Positions 1 to 4,352 of a stretch of DNA of 5,252 bases are shown here, one piece after another. This stretch comes from Planctomycetota bacterium (lineage in GTDB: Bacteria > Planctomycetota > Brocadiia > SM23-32). Location of the stretch: NCBI GenBank assembly GCA_018400625.1, contig JAGYMJ010000537.1:1-5252 (forward strand), in the 5' to 3' direction. Under the pieces are notes generated by a model. The model had not been told where the DNA came from. It searched no databases and worked only from the letters and a program-made list of their open reading frames with translations. The position numbers and the translations under genes were made by a program. Positions within the stretch are counted from its first letter, which is position 1, and each line of letters begins with the position of its first letter.

Positions 1-432
1 GCGCCGCGGCTGCCGTATCAAACGGCTGCCGATAATCTCCTCAAAAAAGGCGACAGCGGTCTGGTGGAAGTGCCGTTGTCCGCCTTTTTCCTTCCCTATG
101 TGAGCACTACCATGCGTGTGTTCCCTGCCCTGACAGCTTTGCAAAGGATTGGCTTCCATCTGGAAAACAAGCTTGATAAAAAGCCGATTGTCTTTGATAT
201 CCATCCCAATGAGTTCATTGACGAGTCCGATGAGAAACGCGTCATCCACAAACGCTCCAAAAACTATCTCACTTATCTCTTGAAAGACGTGCTGCGCTCA
301 CGGCTGAAAGTGAAGAACCTCGGACCGAAGGCGATACCGCTTTATGAGAAGGAGCTCCGGTTTTATTATGACAAAGGGTACCGCTTCACCACGATCAAAG
401 ATTATTGCCACAAGGCCAGGCTGTTCGAGTAA
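1..432 (+). CDS. Polysaccharide deacetylase-like protein, C-terminal part (5' end outside window)
   Basis: The frame is open from base 1 to the TAA at 430-432, giving 143 residues of a longer protein; GTG at 64 is only an internal codon, because coding continues upstream without a stop. The fragment has the look of the C-terminal half of an NodB-type (polysaccharide deacetylase, PF01522) protein: a PYxxxxxNLLKKGDSGLVEVP-like stretch at its start, then an HPNEF motif at fragment residues 68-72 (His codon at 202-204) in a hydrophobic IVFDIHPNEFID context, and a late YYDKGYRFTTIKDY segment. Family members hydrolyse N-acyl or O-acyl groups on sugars, usually in cell-wall or surface-glycan pathways. 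The metal-binding HxxxH and catalytic Asp motifs of the N-terminal half lie outside the window, so activity cannot be judged. The next polysaccharide-type gene is the formyltransferase at 1341, separated by a repeat island. Family assignment is by recognition of the motif pattern and is moderately sure. Confidence 0.72.
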   Translation, partial: APRLPYQTAADNLLKKGDSGLVEVPLSAFFLPYVSTTMRVFPALTALQRIGFHLENKLDKKPIVFDIHPNEFIDESDEKRVIHKRSKNYLTYLLKDVLRSRLKVKNLGPKAIPLYEKELRFYYDKGYRFTTIKDYCHKARLFE

Positions 433-447
433 AGGCGATATATCAAC

Positions 448-477
448 CACGGAATGACACGGAAGGGCACGGAAAAA
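448..477 (+). repeat. CACGGAA 10-bp iterated repeat, forward block 1
   Basis: Three consecutive 10-bp units, each starting CACGGAA (448, 458, 468), lie 16 bp after the deacetylase stop codon and are preceded by ATATATCAAC. The block faces an opposite-sense block (TTCCGTG units) at 558-587, so the two could pair as a long imperfect hairpin with a ~80-nt loop. The stretch 433-739 has no gene on either strand that I can support; it consists of this block, the left copy of the ~160 bp direct repeat, and A/T-rich filler. Confidence 0.85.
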
Positions 478-536
478 ATAAAATATAAATAAGGTTGTCC
501 GTTCCACTCAGTCGCGGAGAGAAAGATAACCAAGGA

Positions 537-704
537 AAATTGGAATATTAAAAAACTTTCCGTGTAGTTCCGTGAGCTTCCGTGGTTTAATATCCAATAT
601 CCGAGCAACCGTGGTGGTGGAGAAATATATCAACCACGGAATGACACGGAAGGGCACGGAAAAATAGATTTGATTGTATCATTCTTCCGTGGGCTTTCGT
701 GGTT
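537..704 (+). repeat. Long direct repeat flanking the GxxExxY gene, left copy
   Basis: This 168-bp segment recurs at 1143-1301. By eye there are about nine substitutions, one 1-bp indel, and one 10-bp indel. Internally it holds a reverse block of three TTCCGTG units (558-587), a GC-richer spacer with GTGGTGGTGGAGAA, a forward block of three CACGGAA units (635-664), and a reverse block of two units (685-704). The arms 632-651 and 685-704 form an imperfect ~20-bp inverted repeat. The 10-bp difference between the copies is exactly one unit (685-694 is absent on the right), which suggests that units are gained or lost whole. Confidence 0.9.
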
Positions 705-724
705 ATAAATAAAAAAATAGTGGA

Positions 725-730
725 AGGAGG
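725..730 (+). promoter_or_regulatory. Strong ribosome binding site of the GxxExxY gene
   Basis: AGGAGG sits 9 nt before the ATG at 740 and decides that start over the in-frame ATG at 749. The formyltransferase, VanZ and final membrane-protein genes lack such a site, which sets this cassette apart from its polysaccharide-type neighbours. Confidence 0.8.
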
Positions 731-739
731 GCTGTATAG

Positions 740-1114
740 ATGGCATTGATGTATGAAGAGGAGAGCTACGCAATTAGAGGCGCATGTTTCGAGGTTTATA
801 AAGAGAAAGGCAGCGGATTCCTGGAGCCTGTTTATCAGGAATGTTTGGCACTGGAATTTGGATTTCAGAAAATACCTTTTGAAGAGAAACCGGGGTTGGA
901 GCTGGAGTACAAAGGCCATCCGATTGAACACACCTATGAGCCCGATTTCATTTGCTACAACAAAATAGTATTGGAGATAAAGGCTTCCAAGGAATTGTGC
1001 AACGATAATCGCGCCCAGTTGCATAATTATCTGAAGGCAACGGAATTCAAACTGGGGTTTCTGGTAAATTTTGGACACCATCCCCAACTGGAAATTGAAA
1101 GAATTGTTCATTAA
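740..1114 (+). CDS. GxxExxY-family protein (PDDEXK nuclease-like fold)
   Basis: A 124-residue protein, full length for the GxxExxY family (TIGR04256 / PF13366, PDDEXK_3, from memory). The signature is G26-F-L-E29-P-V-Y32, in the usual context after an AIRGACFEVYKEKG helix. Further conserved positions fit a PDDEXK-type nuclease core: E29/E34, D69 in EPDF, E79-I-K81 in LEIKA, and Q93 in the AQLHNYL helix, followed by a LGFLVNFG strand. No key residue is missing, so the gene appears intact. The biological role of the family is not established; the nuclease fold is a family-level prediction, not shown activity. There is no signal peptide or membrane segment, so it is likely cytoplasmic. The gene stands alone, between two copies of a ~160 bp direct repeat, with a strong Shine-Dalgarno site. 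The inverted arms downstream (1125-1194) may end its transcript. Confidence 0.9.
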   Translation: MALMYEEESYAIRGACFEVYKEKGSGFLEPVYQECLALEFGFQKIPFEEKPGLELEYKGHPIEHTYEPDFICYNKIVLEIKASKELCNDNRAQLHNYLKATEFKLGFLVNFGHHPQLEIERIVH

Positions 1115-1124
1115 CAACTATAAG

Positions 1125-1194
1125 AAACCACGGAACAAAGGGAAATTGGAATATTAAAAAACTTTCCGTGTAATTCCGTGAGCTTCCGTGGTTT
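1125..1194 (+). other. Inverted repeat after the GxxExxY gene
   Basis: AAACCACGGAA at 1125-1135 is a perfect 11-bp reverse complement of TTCCGTGGTTT at 1184-1194, starting 10 nt after the stop codon. It overlaps the right direct repeat. It could form a hairpin and act as a transcript end or mRNA stabiliser, but it lacks the compact loop and immediate T-run of a classical intrinsic terminator. Confidence 0.5.
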
Positions 1195-1301
1195 AAAATC
1201 CGATATCCCATCAAACGCGGTGGTGGAGAAAATATATCAACCACGGAATGACACGGAAGGACACGGAAAAATAGATTTGATTGTATCATTCTGCCGTGGT
1301 T
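1143..1301 (+). repeat. Long direct repeat flanking the GxxExxY gene, right copy
   Basis: This is the right-hand copy of the repeat at 537-704, in the same orientation. It contains the reverse block of three TTCCGTG units (1164-1193), the GGTGGTGGAGAA spacer, the forward block of three CACGGAA units (1242-1271), the shared TAGATTTGATTGTATCATTCT spacer (here 1272-1292), and a single terminal reverse unit (1292-1301). AACCACGG 1239-1246 pairs with CCGTGGTT 1294-1301. The repeat ends 39 bp before the formyltransferase start, so it may carry or separate regulatory signals for that gene. Confidence 0.9.
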
Positions 1302-1340
1302 TTAAAAGAAGATGAAATTTTGACTGGCAGCTAAGCTATT

Positions 1341-2129
1341 ATGAAGATTCACATTATAACTATGGAAGATCCGATCTATACGCTGGATTTCATCAAGGAG
1401 ATTGTCCGCGACAGGGCCCCGGATATAACCGGGATTACCATCGCCAAGGGCAACCGTTTCAAGATCGGCTCGAAACGATCAAAATCCGCCTATACACTCA
1501 GTCTGCTGCTGATCACGGGGCTCCGCAGTTTCTCCGGCTATGCGCTTAAGACAATTTGCTATAGACTGCGTAAGAAAATACCTCTGCTGCCCGATCCATC
1601 CTTGGCGACATTCGCCCGCGAATACGACGTTCCGGTCGATTATACGGATAACCCGAACAGTAAAGCGTATCTGGATAAACTCAGGGACTTGGGGCCTGAC
1701 GTGATCATCAATCAAAGCCAGTTCATTATCAAGAAAGACCTTCTTTCCATCGCTCCTAAGGGTATGCTCAATCGGCACAATGCCCTTTTGCCGAAAAATC
1801 GGGGACGCCTGACGCCGTTCTGGGTGCTTTACAAGGGAGAAAAGGAGAGCGGGGTGAGCATTCATTTTGTTGAGGAAGGGATTGATTCGGGTCCTATCGT
1901 GGTGCAAAAAAGGTTCGCCGTGGAAGCGGGTGAATCTTTTGGCAGCCTAGTTCGGAAGAATTATGCGCATGCATCTCAAGCCATGCTTGAAGCACTGGAC
2001 AAGCTGAAAAAGGGGGATACGGACTATCTGCCCAACCCCGATGAGGAGGCCACCTATAATACCATCCCCACCCTGGGTCAGGCCTGGGATTACCGGCGGA
2101 GGCGGTTCTGGCGGTGGTTTGTGGAATAG
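1341..2129 (+). CDS. Formyltransferase-domain protein (probable sugar N-formyltransferase)
   Basis: A 262-residue protein with the formyl_trans_N fold (PF00551). The catalytic triad is visible: N144 and H146 in NRHNALLPKNRG (family pattern NxHxSLLPxxRG) and D182 in SGVSIHFVEEGIDSGPI. P159-F-W161 and the upstream LGPDVIINQSQFIIKKDLL strand also fit. Such enzymes move a formyl group from N10-formyltetrahydrofolate to an amine. The known branches are methionyl-tRNA, GAR, and UDP- or dTDP-amino-sugar formyltransferases. It is shorter than Met-tRNA formyltransferase (~310 residues), lacks that enzyme's C-terminal domain, and sits among deacetylase-type genes, so an amino-sugar substrate is the best inference. 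The start is chosen at ATG 1341 because MKIHIITMEDPIY matches the usual first strand, though no Shine-Dalgarno site precedes it. The basic C-terminus (YRRRRFWRWF) is notable. All catalytic residues are present. Confidence 0.87.
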   Translation: MKIHIITMEDPIYTLDFIKEIVRDRAPDITGITIAKGNRFKIGSKRSKSAYTLSLLLITGLRSFSGYALKTICYRLRKKIPLLPDPSLATFAREYDVPVDYTDNPNSKAYLDKLRDLGPDVIINQSQFIIKKDLLSIAPKGMLNRHNALLPKNRGRLTPFWVLYKGEKESGVSIHFVEEGIDSGPIVVQKRFAVEAGESFGSLVRKNYAHASQAMLEALDKLKKGDTDYLPNPDEEATYNTIPTLGQAWDYRRRRFWRWFVE

Positions 2130-2169
2130 AGGTCAGCGGTTTGGCTGGAACCGACAAAAAGAAAACAAC

Positions 2170-2199
2170 CACGGAAGGGCACGGAAGGACACGGAAAAA
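2170..2199 (+). repeat. CACGGAA 10-bp iterated repeat, distal block
   Basis: Three 10-bp units starting CACGGAA at 2170, 2180 and 2190, preceded by CAAC and followed by AAATA, as in the blocks at 448, 635 and 1242. It lies 40 bp after the formyltransferase stop and about 80 bp before the first recognisable codons of the truncated deacetylase. No opposite-sense block is seen beside it, so it may be half of a once larger element. Confidence 0.85.
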
Positions 2200-2233
2200 A
2201 TAGTAGAGGTGATAGGGAGGGACTTGAGAGAAG

Positions 2234-2270
2234 GGACCCCAGCGGAACCTCAACCTTCGGCTGGGAGTCC
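2234..2270 (+). other. Strong hairpin between repeat and deacetylase remnant
   Basis: GGAC-CCCAGC (2234-2243) pairs with GCTGGG-A-GTCC (2260-2270): ten base pairs with one bulged A at 2266. After a G/G mismatch, GAA 2245-2247 pairs with TTC 2256-2258 around an 8-nt loop. There is no T-run after it, so it is not a typical intrinsic terminator. It could be the end of a mobile element, a small structured RNA, or a recombination-prone junction. Confidence 0.5.
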
Positions 2271-2280
2271 TTCAAACTGT

Positions 2281-2817
2281 TTCACGGGGCAAGGGGAGGA
2301 GCTGGTCGACAGGGCATACGTGGATTTTTGTGGGAATTTGGAGCGGTTTCGGGGGGTTGTGGAGGTTAAGACGATCTGCATGCATGGGAGTCCGTTGTCG
2401 AAGTGGGACAATCGGCTGCTGTGGGAATACTACGACTATCGGGACGTAGGCATCATCGGCGAGCCGTATCTGGATGTGGATTACTCAAACGTCTTCTATA
2501 TCACCGATACCGGCCGAAAATGGAATAATACAACCTCCAGTATACGGGATAACGTCGATTCGCCATTCAATATCCCCATCACAAACACCTCACACCTCAT
2601 AGAACTCGCCCGGCAAGACAATCTGCCGGATAAAATTATGCTCAACGTCCACCCGCAGCGCTGGCATGACCGGCCCCTGCCCTGGCTCAAAGAACTCGTC
2701 TGGCAAAATACGAAAAATGTGGTGAAAGCCGGATTAAGGAAAATCAGGGATGAGACTGAAAATGTTGAAATGCAGGGATGCGGAAGTTGCGAAAAATTTC
2801 ATGAGCTTGTGAACTGA
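2281..2817 (+). pseudogene. 5'-truncated polysaccharide deacetylase-like protein (ICMHGSP / HPQRW type)
   Basis: About 178 codons ending at TGA 2815-2817 match my memory of the C-terminal two thirds of a ~270-residue deacetylase-like family common in surface-polysaccharide loci. Landmarks are VKTICMHGSPLSKWDN (His codon 2383-2385), an IIGEPYLDVDYSNVFYITDTGR stretch, and MLNVHPQRWHD followed by LKELVWQNTKN. In that family the N-terminus carries an RHDVD-type metal-binding segment; it is absent here and in the other frames upstream. The open frame continues upstream to 2041, but that part overlaps the formyltransferase gene and the CACGGAA repeat and reads as low-complexity, so it is not a real N-terminus. 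GTG 2320 or ATG 2380 could start a stub, without a well-placed ribosome site. The truncation next to the repeat suggests loss by insertion or deletion. A functional short protein is possible but less likely. Confidence 0.7.
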
Positions 2818-2832
2818 AAAATTTTCCCACTT

Positions 2833-2861
2833 TTGACACAATGAGCCGAATGGCGGATAAT
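2833..2861 (+). promoter_or_regulatory. Sigma70-type promoter of the vapBC operon
   Basis: TTGACA (2833-2838, perfect -35) and GATAAT (2856-2861, -10) are 17 bp apart, giving a start near 2868 and a leader of about 40 nt before the vapB ATG. An 8-bp palindrome, TTAATTAA (2881-2888), lies in the leader and could be part of an operator, since VapB or VapBC usually represses its own promoter; this last point is inference. The ribosome site GGAGGG (2896-2901) is 5 nt before ATG 2907. Confidence 0.75.
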
Positions 2862-2906
2862 ATAAATGAATATGTACTGGTTAATTAAAATGTATGGAGG
2901 GACATC

Positions 2907-3113
2907 ATGAAAACTACTGTTTATGTAGATGATCAGATTTTTAATGAAGCATTTCGCCTATCAGGGGCAAAGACCAAGAAAGAGTTGATAAATATGTCTC
3001 TGGAAGAACTGGTTCGAAAAAAAAAGCGGGAAGACCTTGCCTCAATGTACGGAACTGGTGCTGTGGAGATAAGCCGGGAAGAAGCGGAGAATTATCGTGC
3101 CTGCGATAAGTGA
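2907..3113 (+). CDS. vapB: VapB-type antitoxin
   Basis: A 68-residue protein that begins with MKTTVYVDDQIF, a short strand followed by a helix-turn-helix-like AFRLSGAKTKKELINMSLEELV stretch. This is the pattern of the VapB antitoxin family PF09957, whose N-terminus forms a DNA-binding dimer. The charged C-terminal part (about residues 38-68: KKKREDLASMYGTG... then SREEAENYRACDK) would wrap the toxin and block its active site. The gene has its own promoter and Shine-Dalgarno site and overlaps vapC by 17 nt, the usual antitoxin-first coupled arrangement. The pair sits just after a broken deacetylase gene, consistent with an acquired accessory module. Family assignment rests on both the sequence pattern and the PIN-domain partner. 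Confidence 0.88.
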   Translation: MKTTVYVDDQIFNEAFRLSGAKTKKELINMSLEELVRKKKREDLASMYGTGAVEISREEAENYRACDK

Positions 3114-3507
3114 ATTAATCCTTGTGGATACAAGCATCTGGATCTACTTTCTTCGCGGTAGCAATCCTTCCGTTAAAAAAACTCTTCAAGACCTCCTTGA
3201 AACAGATCACGCAGCTACCACCCAGATTGTTAAAGCAGAACTCCTGCGAGGAGCCCGCAGCAAGACCGACTTTGAAAGACTTCAGCGCAATTTAAATGCC
3301 CTCCATCAACTGGATATCACAAATGAGATTTGGAAGAATACAAATCGATGTGCGTTTGAGCTCCGTAAAAAGGGCTTTAACATTCCATTGACGGATACTG
3401 TCATAGCTTCGGTTAGCTGTTTTTATGGCGCCACTCTCCTCCATGACGATAACCATTACGAGATGGCCGGCGAGGTTGTTGATCTTAAATCAAAGCGAAT
3501 GAGGTAA
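3097..3507 (+). CDS. vapC: VapC-type PIN-domain toxin ribonuclease
   Basis: A 136-residue PIN-domain protein (PF01850), normal in length for VapC toxins, which cleave RNA (often tRNA or rRNA) in a metal-dependent way. The four acidic active-site positions are visible: D11 in LVDTSIWIYFLRG, E48 in QIVKAELLRGAR, D100 in IPLTDTVIASV, and D118 in LLHDDNHYE. No catalytic residue is missing, so it is probably active. The start is GTG 3097, inside the end of vapB, with GGAGA 6 nt upstream (3086-3090); translation is probably coupled to vapB, which keeps the toxin below its antitoxin. The next codon that could serve as an alternative is the GTG of LVDTS (3124), but this would remove part of the first strand. 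No intrinsic terminator follows. Confidence 0.9.
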   Translation: MPAISELILVDTSIWIYFLRGSNPSVKKTLQDLLETDHAATTQIVKAELLRGARSKTDFERLQRNLNALHQLDITNEIWKNTNRCAFELRKKGFNIPLTDTVIASVSCFYGATLLHDDNHYEMAGEVVDLKSKRMR

Positions 3508-3528
3508 ATAAGCAGAGAAACGGAAATT

Positions 3529-3592
3529 AACGGCAATATAACAGAGGGCGGAGGGCTTAGAGTAACGGCAACGGCTACGGCTATGGCAACGG
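3529..3592 (+). repeat. ACGGCA-rich simple repeat, upstream of the VanZ gene
   Basis: TAACGGCAATA (3529-3539) is followed by GTAACGGCAACGGCTACGGCTATGGCAACGG (3562-3592, given here only as its 6-bp-like units of (A/T)ACGGC). The first 14 bases of the second part (3562-3575) recur exactly at 4205-4218, on the other side of the VanZ gene. The rest of 3508-3775 holds a GC-rich short inverted repeat (CCGCC 3605-3609 / GGCGG 3618-3622), a promoter, and no gene that I can support. Confidence 0.7.
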
Positions 3593-3684
3593 AAAAAAGC
3601 TTCCCCGCCGGCCCGGGGGCGGTGCTGCGTATGAATAGCAACTACAACTACGATAACTCATCCCGCTATCGAAAAGTTTTTGCT

Positions 3685-3713
3685 TTGATTTTTACTGGCT
3701 TCTAATATATACT
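3685..3713 (+). promoter_or_regulatory. Probable sigma70-type promoter of the VanZ-family gene
   Basis: TTGATT (3685-3690) and TATACT (3708-3713) are separated by 17 bp; an overlapping pair, TTGCTT (3680-3685) and TAATAT (3703-3708), also has a 17-bp spacer. Either predicts a leader of roughly 55-65 nt before ATG 3776. A nine-codon frame (ATG 3725 to TGA 3752-3754) lies in that leader but has nothing to support it as a gene. Confidence 0.55.
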
Positions 3714-3775
3714 TTACTTATTCGATGAAACCAGTAAACCGGCAATCCAATTGAAATTCGGTAAATATTCACCAA

Positions 3776-4165
3776 ATGTACTGGCTGCGAAAACCTGTTT
3801 TTGCAAAACTGTTCTGGCTTTACTTAATCGCTGTTATCCTGGCCGTCATACTGCCCTCCAGCCAGAATCTCGACACCGGAGGACTCAATAGTATCACTTT
3901 GGGCGGCTTCCGGGGTGATTATGTCTTCCATGCTCTCGGCTTCCTGCCCTGGGCCTTCTTCGCACCAAGCTTCAAACTAAATATATGGGTGTGGTTGATG
4001 CCGGGACTCGCCCTCGCCGCCGGCAGTGAAGGCCTGCATTACTTCCTGCCCTTCCGCTCCTTCAATGTGAATGATGCCCTGGCAAATGTCCTCGGGATCG
4101 CGCTCGGTTTCGCCGCTTTGGTCGTGCTGAATAAGTCTTTCTCCTCCACGAAAAACGGCAGTTAA
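3776..4165 (+). CDS. VanZ-family integral membrane protein
   Basis: A 129-residue membrane protein, with hydrophobic segments at about residues 10-27, 49-63, 70-84 and 102-119. It carries the VanZ-like (PF04892) conserved polar positions: D48 and H52 in GDYVFHALGF, E85 in AAGSEGLHYFLPFRSFNVND, P92, R94 and D100, then N104 and G107 in LANVLG. VanZ proteins are small inner-membrane proteins; the founding member gives low-level teicoplanin resistance, but most relatives have no known function and many occur beside surface-polysaccharide or exosortase-type genes. That context fits here, so no antibiotic resistance is inferred. ATG 3776 lacks a Shine-Dalgarno site; the protein starts right before the first membrane segment, as expected. 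An upstream in-frame ATG (3725) is closed by a stop, which supports 3776. Confidence 0.85.
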   Translation: MYWLRKPVFAKLFWLYLIAVILAVILPSSQNLDTGGLNSITLGGFRGDYVFHALGFLPWAFFAPSFKLNIWVWLMPGLALAAGSEGLHYFLPFRSFNVNDALANVLGIALGFAALVVLNKSFSSTKNGS

Positions 4166-4204
4166 AGGTAAAGTTGAAAAGAATTTAAGCTGTTGAGTTC
4201 ATAA

Positions 4205-4230
4205 GTAACGGCAACGGCAAGAACGGCAAC
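4205..4230 (+). repeat. ACGGCA-rich simple repeat, downstream of the VanZ gene
   Basis: GTAACGGCAACGGC (4205-4218) repeats 3562-3575 exactly and is followed by AAGAACGGCAAC (4219-4230). Together the two sites bracket the promoter and VanZ gene in direct orientation, about 640 bp apart. Confidence 0.7.
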
Positions 4231-4256
4231 TTAACTGTCAAGCAGAACTTGCCCAT

Positions 4257-4312
4257 CAACTCACCAACTCACCAACTTATCAACTCACCAACTTATCAAC
4301 TCCCCAGCTCAT
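4257..4312 (+). repeat. Tandem array of seven 8-bp units (CAACTCAC/CAACTTAT)
   Basis: Units begin at 4257, 4265, 4273, 4281, 4289, 4297 and 4305: CAACTCAC, CAACTCAC, CAACTTAT, CAACTCAC, CAACTTAT, CAACTCCC, CAGCTCAT. The CAAC start is constant in six units and the second half varies between TCAC and TTAT. The array ends 4 bp before the -35 box of the promoter at 4317. It could be a slippage-prone microsatellite or a set of binding sites; the sequence alone does not decide. Confidence 0.88.
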
Positions 4313-4316
4313 ACTC

Positions 4317-4344
4317 TTGCATCTGTTCAAATTTTGTGTATAAT
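4317..4344 (+). promoter_or_regulatory. Probable promoter of the final membrane-protein gene, near-leaderless
   Basis: TTGCAT (4317-4322) and a perfect TATAAT (4339-4344) are 16 bp apart. A start about 7 nt after the -10 would fall near 4351, only 1-3 nt before ATG 4353. No Shine-Dalgarno site precedes that ATG, so the mRNA may be leaderless or almost so. Confidence 0.6.
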
Positions 4345-4352
4345 AATAACAT

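Larger units (their letters stand above)
537..1301 (+). mobile_element. Candidate repeat-bounded GxxExxY cassette
   Basis: One gene (740-1114) is bracketed by two ~94% similar, same-orientation repeats of about 160 bp (537-704, 1143-1301), each containing inverted CACGGAA/TTCCGTG arms. This is the layout of a small mobile or duplicating unit inserted between a deacetylase and a formyltransferase gene. No transposase or integrase is present, and I see no target-site duplication, so mobility is an inference. The alternative is that the repeats are independent non-autonomous elements that accumulated on both sides of the gene. Confidence 0.4.

Noticed and set aside
298..1289. Minus-strand open frames sharing an FFRALPCHSVVDI-like peptide (also near 1894-2253)
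   Set aside because: The shared peptide is simply the reverse-strand translation of the CACGGAA repeat blocks; the frames overlap the real + strand genes and have no ribosome sites or family features.
448..1301. CRISPR array
   Set aside because: The repeats are made of short 10-bp units in both orientations with uneven gaps, there are no regular unique spacers, and no cas gene is visible.
537..1301. Classical insertion sequence
   Set aside because: There is no transposase gene with a DDE or HUH pattern; the terminal repeats are direct rather than simple inverted ends, and no target duplication was found.
2041..2280. N-terminal extension of the deacetylase frame from ATG 2041
   Set aside because: It overlaps the formyltransferase 3' end and runs through the repeat; the peptide is Pro/Gly/Arg-rich and unlike any deacetylase N-terminus.
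3605..3622. GC-rich inverted repeat as an intrinsic terminator for vapBC
   Set aside because: The stem is only 5 bp with an 8-nt loop, and no T-run follows.
3725..3754. Nine-codon leader frame upstream of the VanZ gene
   Set aside because: No ribosome site, no composition typical of an attenuator peptide, and no alternative hairpins were evident.
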